Origin: Vibrio breoganii | Lineage (GTDB): Bacteria > Pseudomonadota > Gammaproteobacteria > Enterobacterales > Vibrionaceae | Length of the DNA: 64,000 nucleotides | NCBI RefSeq assembly: GCF_001677275.1 | Contig: NZ_CP016177.1 | Location: 1,550,001 to 1,614,000, forward strand | Direction: 5' to 3' | Part shown: positions 10,822 through 18,803 of the stretch, piece by piece | Layout: each line of letters starts with the position of its first letter | Position numbering within the stretch: position 1 is the stretch's first letter | Notes under the pieces: model-generated | Database searches by the model: none | Told to the model about the DNA's origin: nothing | The model's input: only the letters and a program-made list of their open reading frames with translations | Made by a program: the position numbers and the translations under genes

Positions 10822-12729
10822 ATGACTCAATATTGCGTTCTTTGTATCGAAGACGATCCAAACTCTCTATCAATATTGGAGCTTGCTCTCAAACCCTATG
10901 AGCGCAAGTTTAGACCTCTGTTCGCGAAAAACGTTCGTGATGCTTATGCATGCCTCGAGGAAATTCGTGTCGAGCGCCAAGAGCTGGCCATGGTTATCGC
11001 CACAGAATCACTCAATACTAGCGCGTCACAACTGCTGGTTGATCTAGAACCTCACTACCCACACTGCCGCAAGATACTGACTTGTGATGCCAACCAATTA
11101 GAAAGTGTGATTACAGCAGTAAATGAAGGGCGATTAGACCACTGTTTTACTCACCCACTGCAACTTGAAAATACCACTCAGATAATTAAAAAAGAGCTCA
11201 CTGAATTTATCATTAATCAGCCTAAAATAGACTGGTTACCTTATGGCTCCGTCTTAGATAGCCAAAAAATCATCAGAGTTCATATAGATAAGCGCATTCA
11301 CGCCTACCGCAGTGATTTTATCCGTGATTATCATTCCATTAGTGATGACGAGTTATCGGAAAAGGTATGCAACGCACTAGAAGCCTTCTTTGCAAAAAGC
11401 GATGAATCACGGGCTATTCGTCGATACTCTCCTTCTCACCTCTTGACCAAAGAGGGAGAACCAAACCAATTTCTATGGTTTATCACCAAGGGGGAGGTTG
11501 CCTTATACAAACGAGATGAACATGGCAAGCGACGCGAGGTGGTTCGTCACGGCAAAGGCGGCATTATCGGCGGTATGTCATTTGTGACCGGAGAAAAGTC
11601 CTTTTCAACCGCACTGACCTTAAGCCAAACCCAAGTTATCAAGCTCAGCAAAACCACCTTTACTGAAGTCATGCATTCAAACAGTGCCCTGCTTCCCTTA
11701 TTCACCAACTTACTCTTGCGTCACTTCAACCGTCGATTGCAGCGTAGCATTCACACTAAACTGCAGTTACAACATACCTTCGAGTCCCTTGAAGCTGCGC
11801 AAACTCAGTTGGTTGAAAATGAAAAGATGGTTGTACTAGGGCAATTGGTTGCCGGCGTTGCCCACGAGCTCAACAACCCTATTGCGGCTATTTTGCGAAG
11901 CTCCGATACTCTAATTCACGAAATTAGCCAGGACACCGAAGAGTTTGAAGCGACCAGCAAAGTCCTCGGCAAGCAAGTGCTCGAGCGAGCATTGCGCTCT
12001 AACCCCATCTCAACCGTGCAGCTTAGACAAAAATCCAAAGCTATCGCCAGTAAGATGCAGACCAAACAGCAAGCTAAGATGGTGGTCAACATGGGCCTTG
12101 AAGAGCAAATCGATAGCATCTTGGCCCATCAAGACATTGATAAAATCTTGGCGCAACTCGAGCACTATTACACTGCTGGCACCACTTTGCGGTCGATAAA
12201 TGTGTGCTCACAACGCATTGCCGACATGGTGAAAAGCCTAAAAAGCTATGCGCGCTCAGATGAAGAATCAACACAGAAAGTCGATATACACGAAGGTATT
12301 GAGGATACCTTGGTCATCTTTGAGAACCGATTGAAAAACATCACCGTGGAGCGAGATTACCACTCAATCGCCCCAACATTTTGCCGCCCCATTGCGCTGC
12401 AGCAGGTATGGACCAACCTAGTTTCCAACGCCCTAGATGCAATGGATAACAATGGGAAACTCAGTATTCACAGCGCATTAGATGCAGATAAACAGCAAAT
12501 AGAGATCGTATTTCAAGACAACGGGTCTGGCATTGAACCAGAACAGCTCGAGAGTATTTTTGAACTTAACTTTACCACCAAGAAACAAGGTGACTTTGGC
12601 TTAGGCATAGGGTTGTCCGTGTGCCAGCAAATAGTCCACCAGCACCAAGGCAGCATCTCCGTAGCATCAACCATCGGGGAAGGAACGCAGATGATTGTTC
12701 GTCTGCCGTTTATACCGCAATCAACGTGA
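10822..12729 (+). CDS. Hybrid sensor: degenerate receiver, cNMP-binding domain, histidine kinase
   Basis: This 635-residue soluble protein has an N-terminal receiver-like domain (about 1-120), a cyclic-nucleotide-binding fold (about 185-300, with GEVALYKRD and GGIIGGMSFVTGEKSFST), a coiled linker, and a histidine kinase core. The phospho-acceptor is His348 in AHELNNP; N-box NLVSNALDAM and G-box GLGIGLSV follow. The receiver keeps the EDD acidic pair, but the acceptor-Asp region reads VIATESLN and the switch lysine is replaced (THPL), so it probably cannot be phosphorylated. I chose ATG 10822 over the TTG two codons upstream. A receiver gene follows after 14 bases and is the likely phosphotransfer partner. 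Confidence 0.9.
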   Translation: MTQYCVLCIEDDPNSLSILELALKPYERKFRPLFAKNVRDAYACLEEIRVERQELAMVIATESLNTSASQLLVDLEPHYPHCRKILTCDANQLESVITAVNEGRLDHCFTHPLQLENTTQIIKKELTEFIINQPKIDWLPYGSVLDSQKIIRVHIDKRIHAYRSDFIRDYHSISDDELSEKVCNALEAFFAKSDESRAIRRYSPSHLLTKEGEPNQFLWFITKGEVALYKRDEHGKRREVVRHGKGGIIGGMSFVTGEKSFSTALTLSQTQVIKLSKTTFTEVMHSNSALLPLFTNLLLRHFNRRLQRSIHTKLQLQHTFESLEAAQTQLVENEKMVVLGQLVAGVAHELNNPIAAILRSSDTLIHEISQDTEEFEATSKVLGKQVLERALRSNPISTVQLRQKSKAIASKMQTKQQAKMVVNMGLEEQIDSILAHQDIDKILAQLEHYYTAGTTLRSINVCSQRIADMVKSLKSYARSDEESTQKVDIHEGIEDTLVIFENRLKNITVERDYHSIAPTFCRPIALQQVWTNLVSNALDAMDNNGKLSIHSALDADKQQIEIVFQDNGSGIEPEQLESIFELNFTTKKQGDFGLGIGLSVCQQIVHQHQGSISVASTIGEGTQMIVRLPFIPQST

Positions 12730-12743
12730 AAATGAGGGAATGA

Positions 12744-13241
12744 ATGAACAAGCTATTAATTTTGTGTGTCGATGATGAGAGAGACGTCTTAGAAAGTGTG
12801 GTTCGTGACCTTAAATCGTTTGCAGAATTCTGCGAAATTGAAGCGGCCGAATCAGTCTCGGAGGCGCGTGAAGTCATTGCTGAATATCAAGCAGAAGACA
12901 CCCCTTTAGCGATGATCTTGTGCGACCACATCATGCCAGAAGAAACCGGTGTCGATTTTCTTATCGAATTGCATCAAAACGCAGCCACAAAAGCCTGTAA
13001 AAAATTACTTCTCACCGGGCAAGCCGATCTCAACGACACCGTCAATGCCGTCAATCACCACTGTTTAGATTTCTATATTGCTAAGCCATGGAAGAAAGCG
13101 GAGCTTGTCGACATCGTTACTGAGCACCTAACGCGCTACGTAATAGAGACTGCGGAAGAACCAATGCAATGGGCTCGTTTCTTAGATACCGCCAAAATAT
13201 TGCAGGCCGTTTCGGAAAAACGCACTCAATTCGGTGAATAA
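12744..13241 (+). CDS. Response regulator, receiver domain with short C-terminal extension
   Basis: The 165-residue protein has a canonical receiver: acidic pair VDDERD near the N-terminus, phospho-acceptor Asp61 in ILCDHIMPEETG, LLTGQADL, and Lys114 in IAKPW. The last 40 residues (TEHLTRYVIETAEEPMQW onward) show no known output domain. It therefore acts by protein contact or as a phosphate relay. It is paired with the kinase ending at 12729. The partner kinase has a defective receiver, so this protein may supply the working one. Confidence 0.92.
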   Translation: MNKLLILCVDDERDVLESVVRDLKSFAEFCEIEAAESVSEAREVIAEYQAEDTPLAMILCDHIMPEETGVDFLIELHQNAATKACKKLLLTGQADLNDTVNAVNHHCLDFYIAKPWKKAELVDIVTEHLTRYVIETAEEPMQWARFLDTAKILQAVSEKRTQFGE

Positions 13242-13444
13242 ACGTGCGAAAACACTAGCTTTGTGAAAATTGACAGAAATTTAGCGTATATAACCCTCTG
13301 TTTTAGTGGAGGTAATAGTCTGGTTACATTAATATGGTCAGCATTATAAAAGGCAAATCATTCACATAGTGCATGATGACTACGAGAGTTTACTCTCTTA
13401 GAGCCAAGGACTAACAATTTCCACTAAGTAGGTTATCAATCATT

Positions 13445-13984
13445 ATGCGTAAATTAGCCTGTGCTGCACTTGCTGTAGCAGCGACTTTTTCTGGCGCCAC
13501 CTTTGCAAACAGCCCTGCTGTTATGAGCAACTTTAATTACGACTACTTTGAAGCGCGCATTGGTATGGCTCCGCTGACTTTCGGTGCTGGCTTTAGTAAA
13601 GCGATTCACCCGAACGCGCACTTTGTAGCAACCATCGACTCTGAGTTTGAAAGTGATTACAACCTTCGTACCGGTCTTGGATTCCATGCTCCAGTAACAA
13701 ACTGGGCTGACATCACAGGTCAAATGTTACTTCGCGTTGTAGACAACAATAAGTTTGACAACGACCTAGGTATGGAAGTGAACCTTGGCTGGCGTCAATG
13801 GTTAGGTCCACAATTTGAGCTAGGTGGTAACGTAGGTTACGTGACTATCGACAGCAATGACGACTGGATTGGTAGCGTTTATGGTCGATTCCACGCCACA
13901 GAGCTTTTCTCTCTAGGCTTAGAAGGCAAAATTAATGACTTCTACGGTGATCAGTTCATGCTGACCACTCGCTTTGTATTCTAG
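13445..13984 (+). CDS. Small outer-membrane beta-barrel protein
   Basis: The 179-residue protein has a clear Sec signal (MRKLACAALAVAATFSGATFA, cleaved before NS). The rest alternates polar and hydrophobic residues in amphipathic strands and ends in LTTRFVF, a C-terminal aromatic typical of barrels folded by the BAM complex. Its size suggests about eight strands. I cannot assign a specific family. About 200 bases of leader DNA precede it, containing a TTGACA at about 13269 without a well-spaced -10. It ends at an intrinsic terminator. Confidence 0.75.
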   Translation: MRKLACAALAVAATFSGATFANSPAVMSNFNYDYFEARIGMAPLTFGAGFSKAIHPNAHFVATIDSEFESDYNLRTGLGFHAPVTNWADITGQMLLRVVDNNKFDNDLGMEVNLGWRQWLGPQFELGGNVGYVTIDSNDDWIGSVYGRFHATELFSLGLEGKINDFYGDQFMLTTRFVF

Positions 13985-13997
13985 AGCGTCCTAATAC

Positions 13998-14030
13998 AAA
14001 AAATGGCTACCCTAGGGTAGCCATTTTTAT
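13998..14030. terminator. Bidirectional terminator after the barrel protein
   Basis: AAAAATGGCTACCC and GGGTAGCCATTTTT form a strong stem with a minimal loop. It has A- and T-runs on both sides and lies between the converging genes ending at 13984 and 14048. Confidence 0.92.
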
Positions 14031-14047
14031 AGGTAATGTTTTAGTTT

Positions 14048-14248
14048 CTAGAACTCGTGAGATTTAAACTGATTAGTCAGTGGGTCATATTGATAGCCCA
14101 CACCGCTTAGCTTGTCTGCCAAGCTGTTTGCGTCAATTTCGTACATACTCGCTAACTCTTCAATGCTGTCGCACTCTAAGCGCAGCTTCTCGTTAACGAT
14201 ACTCAGCAGGATATTACTGTCCCAGCGTTTGATGTTACTTAGATCCAT
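14048..14248 (-). CDS. DUF4250 domain small protein
   Basis: The 66-residue protein matches the DUF4250 pattern: MDLSNIKRWDSNILLSIVNEKL at the N-terminus, an acidic middle helix, then VGYQYDPLTNQFK. The function of the family is unknown. The start is supported by GAGAGGTG upstream on the minus strand. It forms its own short unit sharing the terminator at 13998. Confidence 0.85.
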   Translation of the reverse strand: MDLSNIKRWDSNILLSIVNEKLRLECDSIEELASMYEIDANSLADKLSGVGYQYDPLTNQFKSHEF

Positions 14249-14340
14249 GTGTCACCTCTCAGACGAACTGCTCCCAAAAACCTCTCTTACAAGATTAGTT
14301 GCAAACCAGTCGTTTGACAGTGATCAATGGCAAAATTTTG

Positions 14341-15033
14341 TCAAAACAAAGGAAGTAGAAGATAGCTGCCGCTAATTCCTAATGCACTCGCCACCAAGAC
14401 TTGATACTGATTCACGGTCGATGAGCGAAACAGATGCCAACTCCACACAAGGATAGCGGTGAGTAATAGCGGGAAGGAAAAGCTAATCACCGATATAACA
14501 ACCTCGCTTTGTTCACTCCAAGCCCAATGAGCCTGAACCAATACCGAGAGCACAAGCAGCATGGCCGAAGCAATACCAGCAACAGGCAGCAGTGTATGGA
14601 AAGCTTGAAGGCGGGTCTTCGCTCTGATCATAAGAAGATGACCTAAAGCCGCGCCTAAGAAGATCACCTCACCCATTGCAATACTTAATGAACCAAGGAC
14701 AAATCTAGGCTCACTATTCACTATGGATAATATCCAGAATAGGCATGCGGATACGCCTGCCAACATTAATAAAAACAGCGAGCCACTGTCGCGCGTTTTG
14801 CCCGTTTTGGTTTGAACTGAGAAGTACATAAGAAGCGCAGCTGGGACAATAAACGCTGGCATAGCGCCGCCACCAACAAAGAATAAGCAGGCAATAATAG
14901 GCAGTTGCTTGTGCAGGCGACCTCTTTGTCCAGGGCAAATCTCACCCTTGGTTAAGGCCAGAATCAAAATCGCTAAGGCGCCAATGGCCATAGGCAAGAA
15001 GATATGTATCGATAGCTGAGCGTAGGTGTCCAT
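14341..15033 (-). CDS. Integral membrane protein, seven predicted helices
   Basis: The 230-residue protein consists almost entirely of hydrophobic segments, about seven, with short loops (for example LPMAIGALAILILALT, IIACLFFVGGGAMPAFIVPAALLMYF, LFLLMLAGVSACLFWIL). The helix pattern does not match a family I can name. The frame is open to a TTG at 15054, but ATG 15033 (MDTYAQLSIH) places the first helix at the N-terminus and is preferred. It lies 34 bases after the barrel gene beginning at 16278 on the same strand, so the two may be co-transcribed. Confidence 0.7.
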   Translation of the reverse strand: MDTYAQLSIHIFLPMAIGALAILILALTKGEICPGQRGRLHKQLPIIACLFFVGGGAMPAFIVPAALLMYFSVQTKTGKTRDSGSLFLLMLAGVSACLFWILSIVNSEPRFVLGSLSIAMGEVIFLGAALGHLLMIRAKTRLQAFHTLLPVAGIASAMLLVLSVLVQAHWAWSEQSEVVISVISFSFPLLLTAILVWSWHLFRSSTVNQYQVLVASALGISGSYLLLPLF

Positions 15034-15087
15034 AGTGTCATCAATCAAAAACAATGAGGAGAAGTAGTGTAACCTCCCCTAGCGTGA

Positions 15088-16278
15088 TTACAATCCCGTG
15101 CCAACATTAAAATAGAACGCACTGTCTTCTTCACTAAAGCCAAAATCCATTCCCATATGAACGCCATAGCGTCTAGCTATGAGATAACGAAAGCCCGTAC
15201 CATACGCCCACTTCATGTCGTCAAACATGGCCGATGCCCCTTCATTAGATCGGCCAACGCCACTGTTGCCTCCAACGCCGCCAAACACAGACACACTCCA
15301 GCGTGGAGTAAACTGCCACATGACCTGCGTTTGATAAGAGCTAGTGTAGTTACCTTGATAGCGGTTCACCGGGATACCTCTAAGGGAAATATCGGGATAA
15401 GCGAGTGGTGGTAAGGTGGTCTCATCCGTTGTCAGTGAGTTGTATTCAACGGCAAAAGCCAGAGTCCAATTGTTCGCTATGGGTACATACGCGGTACTTG
15501 AGGCCAAAAAGGTCTCGTAATCGTTATCACTGCCGATGCCTTCTCTATACCAGAGGTATTCAGCAATAAAGTCCCAGCCCTCGGTTGGATAAAAAAAGCT
15601 ATTTTTTGCGTCATATTCAAGGTTAAACCCCAAACCTGAAGAGCGTGTCTCGGCAAGGGTATAACTGTCCGAACCAATCCCAGAATTATTCTTGAGCCTT
15701 ACCTCACTATCCGCGTAGAACTGCTGTATACCCAAAAACAATTTAGTGTCTGCCACCCTAAACTGAAGTTTTTGCATGCCGCCATAACCTTCCGTTTCAA
15801 GCTCAACACCTACATCTTGCAGAGGACCACCACTATTGGAAAAAGGATAGAACTCCATAATTGCCGTACCAAAGCCGACTCCGCCCATATAACGAATAGA
15901 GTCTTGTTTCCACACTCGTCTATGTCCTAACAGAGCAAACCAAGTCCCGTTTTCAGTCGCCGCTCCACCCGCTACAGTGACTGCCGGAGGAATAAGCTGC
16001 GCGCCCCCATCGATAGATTCCATTGCGAGTTTACGACGTTTCTCTTTTTGCTCTTCTGTTTCGTGCAAAAACATCCCTATCACGCCGAAGCCATAGCCCA
16101 CCGCAGGTTCGGTTATAATTACTGGGATAGGCAGAAATCCGTAGGCGTTTTCAGCTAGATATTCGCCCATATCAAACATACCATCGACGGGGTCAGTGAA
16201 ACTGACTGCATGAGCAGTATTGAAAACAGAGCCACTGAGCGCCAATAGATAGGAGAGTTGACGAATAGGCTTACACAT
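15088..16278 (-). CDS. BamA/TamA-like surface-antigen outer-membrane barrel protein
   Basis: The 396-residue protein has a signal peptide (LSYLLALSGSVFNTAHA, cut before VSF). EPAVGYGFGVIGMFLHE begins a strand-rich barrel of the bacterial surface antigen type. FNLEYDAKNSFFYPTEGWDFIAEY matches the repeated D-N-x-x-x-P-x-x-G strand motif of BamA/TamA barrels. No POTRA domains are present, so it is a barrel-only member rather than an assembly factor. The substrate and role are unknown. Confidence 0.78.
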   Translation of the reverse strand: MCKPIRQLSYLLALSGSVFNTAHAVSFTDPVDGMFDMGEYLAENAYGFLPIPVIITEPAVGYGFGVIGMFLHETEEQKEKRRKLAMESIDGGAQLIPPAVTVAGGAATENGTWFALLGHRRVWKQDSIRYMGGVGFGTAIMEFYPFSNSGGPLQDVGVELETEGYGGMQKLQFRVADTKLFLGIQQFYADSEVRLKNNSGIGSDSYTLAETRSSGLGFNLEYDAKNSFFYPTEGWDFIAEYLWYREGIGSDNDYETFLASSTAYVPIANNWTLAFAVEYNSLTTDETTLPPLAYPDISLRGIPVNRYQGNYTSSYQTQVMWQFTPRWSVSVFGGVGGNSGVGRSNEGASAMFDDMKWAYGTGFRYLIARRYGVHMGMDFGFSEEDSAFYFNVGTGL

Positions 16279-16370
16279 AAAAGGGACTCTTATATATCTG
16301 AAATTTAAAGACTATTTACTGAGTATATATAAAATTCTGGCTTCTGCTAGCTAACCTTAAAACTAATCGC

Positions 16371-16376
16371 TATAAT
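16371..16376 (+). promoter_or_regulatory. Candidate -10 box of ygiQ
   Basis: A perfect TATAAT overlaps the first in-frame ATG at 16375. Transcription from it would begin near 16383, inside the longest reading frame, and supports translation from ATG 16405. No good -35 hexamer is visible. Confidence 0.5.
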
Positions 16377-16404
16377 GCACCGCTTGCTCAAAAGAGGTCA
16401 AAAA

Positions 16405-18735
16405 ATGCACAACACTATTACTCCAATCCACCAATACAAAAAATATTGGGCAGAGTGTTTCGGAACCGCACCATTCTTGCCAACCAGTCGCAAAGAAATG
16501 GACGCTCTAGGATGGGACAGTTGTGACATTATTATCGTCACTGGCGATGCCTATGTGGACCATCCAAGCTTTGGTATGGCTATCATTGGGCGACTTCTAG
16601 AAGCTCAAGGCTTTCGTGTTGGTATCATTGCTCAACCGCGATGGAACAACAAAGACGACTTCATGACGCTCGGTAAACCAAACCTATTCTTTGGTATTAC
16701 CGCTGGCAACATGGATTCAATGATCAACCGCTACACTGCGGATAGAAAATTGCGTCACGATGATGCCTACACCCCGAATAATGAGGGGGGAAAACGCCCT
16801 GATCGTGCGACCTTAGTGTATTCTCAGCGCTGCCGTGAAGCCTTCAAAGGCACACCGATTGTGCTTGGTGGTATCGAGGCAAGTCTTCGCCGTATCGCGC
16901 ACTATGACTACTGGTCAGATAAAGTGCGTCGCTCAGTCATCTTCGATGCCAAGGCAGACCTTCTTCTGTTTGGTAACGCTGAACGTGCCCTTATCGAGGT
17001 AGCACATCGTCTTGCTGACGGTGAAGATATTGCACAAATGACCAACATTCGTGGCACAGCGGTAAACCTAGCGCAAGCGCCACAGCAATTTAAGATCATC
17101 GATTCGTCACGCATAGAAAAACCAGGCAAAGCCTTCGTACCGACTAACCCTTACGAAGTCGAAACCAACTGCAGTGATAAAACCTCAGAGCAAACCGAAG
17201 TTAAGGCTGAACCTGTAGTAGTGCGCCCTAGCCGCCATGACTCGGAAACCACAGCCATTCGCATACCTGCGTATGAAAAGCTGCATAACGACAGAATCTT
17301 ATATGCCCACGCAAGTCGCGTGATGCATCTAGAAACCAATCCTCACTCAGGCCGAGCGCTAATACAGCGTCATGGCGATCGTGAGCTATGGGTAAACCAA
17401 CCGCCTATTCCTCTGACAACAGAAGAGATGGACTATGTGTTCGGTCTACCGTTTGCGCGTGTACCCCACCCTATGTACGGCAAGGCAAAGATCCCTGCTT
17501 ACGACATGATTAAAACCTCGGTTAACATCATGCGTGGATGTTTTGGTGGGTGCTCGTTCTGTTCTATTACAGAGCATGAAGGGCGCATTATTCAAAACCG
17601 CTCTCAAGAGTCGATCCTTAACGAACTCGAAGAAATCAGAGACAAGGTTCCAGGATTTACTGGCACGATTTCTGATCTTGGCGGCCCAACGGCGAACATG
17701 TACCGCCTTGGCTGTAGCATTCCAAAAGCTGAAGCAACCTGTCGTCGCCCATCTTGTGTATTCCCAGGCATTTGTAGCAAGCTCAACACAGACCATAAGC
17801 ACACCATTGATCTCTACCGCGCTGCCCGTAAGGTGCCAGGCGTTAAAAAGGTGATGATTGCTTCTGGCGTGCGTTACGACTTGGCAATTGAATCTCCAGA
17901 GTACGTCAAAGAGTTGGTGACTCACCACGTTGGCGGATACCTGAAGATTGCTCCTGAGCACACAGAGAAAGGTCCTCTAGACAAAATGATGAAGCCGGGC
18001 ATGGGCACCTATGACCGCTTCAAAGAAATGTTCGAGAAGTACAGCCAACAAGCAGGCAAAAAACAGTATCTGATCCCTTACTTCATCTCTGCCCACCCAG
18101 GTACAGAAGATGAGGATATGGTGAACCTTGCGCAATGGCTAAAATCAAACAGCTACGAGTGCGATCAGGTTCAGAACTTTTACCCTTCACCTATGTGTAA
18201 CGCCACAGCGATGTACTACTCAGAGACCAACCCTCTGAAACGCGTTAAATATAAACAGCGTGAAGATGTGCCTGTAGCTAAGGGTGAGCGTCAGCGCCGC
18301 CTGCACAAGGCATTGCTTCGTTATCACGATCCTGCCAACTGGCCGATGATCCGCGAAGCGCTGATCAGCATGGGTAAAAAACACCTTATTGGTGACAAGC
18401 CAAACTGTCTTGTGCCAGAAGAAGATCTCGATAAACAAACGCCAGCACAACGTCGCAAGTCGGGACGCCACGGCGCACACCGCTTTGCAACCAAGCACAC
18501 CGACAGCCAGCCAGACATTCGCAAGCCAAACCAAAGAGGCAAAGCGAAGCCAGGACAAGGCCGTAACGGCAATAGCACCCAAGGTAATGCAGGCCAAGGC
18601 CGCAATAGCCAAGGTAGCACTGCTAACGGAAGTAATGCCCAAGGCAAGGCTGGTGCGAACAATAAAGGCGGTCAGCAAAACCGACCACATGCAGGTAAGC
18701 CGAAGGCAGGTAAGAAACCTAGTCGTCAAAGATAG
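16405..18735 (+). CDS. ygiQ: YgiQ family radical SAM protein
   Basis: This radical SAM enzyme has an N-terminal YgiQ domain ([20 protein letters not shown]) and the 4Fe-4S cluster motif CFGGCSFC (CxxxCxxC) near residue 380. [12 protein letters not shown] and [18 protein letters not shown] follow. The biochemical role is not established. ATG 16405 is preceded by AGAGGT with good spacing, giving 776 residues; the earlier ATG 16375 overlaps a TATAAT box. The last 80 residues form a low-complexity tail rich in Gly, Gln, Asn, Lys and Arg, which may be disordered and bind RNA. Confidence 0.93.
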   Translation: MHNTITPIHQYKKYWAECFGTAPFLPTSRKEMDALGWDSCDIIIVTGDAYVDHPSFGMAIIGRLLEAQGFRVGIIAQPRWNNKDDFMTLGKPNLFFGITAGNMDSMINRYTADRKLRHDDAYTPNNEGGKRPDRATLVYSQRCREAFKGTPIVLGGIEASLRRIAHYDYWSDKVRRSVIFDAKADLLLFGNAERALIEVAHRLADGEDIAQMTNIRGTAVNLAQAPQQFKIIDSSRIEKPGKAFVPTNPYEVETNCSDKTSEQTEVKAEPVVVRPSRHDSETTAIRIPAYEKLHNDRILYAHASRVMHLETNPHSGRALIQRHGDRELWVNQPPIPLTTEEMDYVFGLPFARVPHPMYGKAKIPAYDMIKTSVNIMRGCFGGCSFCSITEHEGRIIQNRSQESILNELEEIRDKVPGFTGTISDLGGPTANMYRLGCSIPKAEATCRRPSCVFPGICSKLNTDHKHTIDLYRAARKVPGVKKVMIASGVRYDLAIESPEYVKELVTHHVGGYLKIAPEHTEKGPLDKMMKPGMGTYDRFKEMFEKYSQQAGKKQYLIPYFISAHPGTEDEDMVNLAQWLKSNSYECDQVQNFYPSPMCNATAMYYSETNPLKRVKYKQREDVPVAKGERQRRLHKALLRYHDPANWPMIREALISMGKKHLIGDKPNCLVPEEDLDKQTPAQRRKSGRHGAHRFATKHTDSQPDIRKPNQRGKAKPGQGRNGNSTQGNAGQGRNSQGSTANGSNAQGKAGANNKGGQQNRPHAGKPKAGKKPSRQR

Positions 18736-18740
18736 ATCTC

Positions 18741-18771
18741 TACAGCTGTCAGCTTCAAGCTGACAGCTGTA
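18741..18771. repeat. Perfect 15-bp inverted repeat between ygiQ and the MMPL exporter
   Basis: TACAGCTGTCAGCTT and AAGCTGACAGCTGTA flank a single C. It could form a long hairpin between two convergent genes. It lacks a T-run, so it is either a Rho-type or structural end signal or a mobile palindromic repeat. Confidence 0.85.
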
Positions 18772-18774
18772 AGC

Positions 18775-18803
18775 CTAGGTTCTAGGTTCTAGGTTCTAGG
18801 TTC
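18775..18803. repeat. Heptamer minisatellite, CTAGGTT x 4
   Basis: Four exact copies of CTAGGTT plus one base. The array runs into the 3' end of the minus-strand exporter gene: its last codons (Glu-Pro-Arg-Thr) and its TAG stop are read from the repeat. Confidence 0.95.

Noticed and set aside
13242-13444. Sigma-70 promoter with TTGACA at about 13269
   Set aside because: The only nearby TATA-like box is 13 bases away, too close for a standard promoter.
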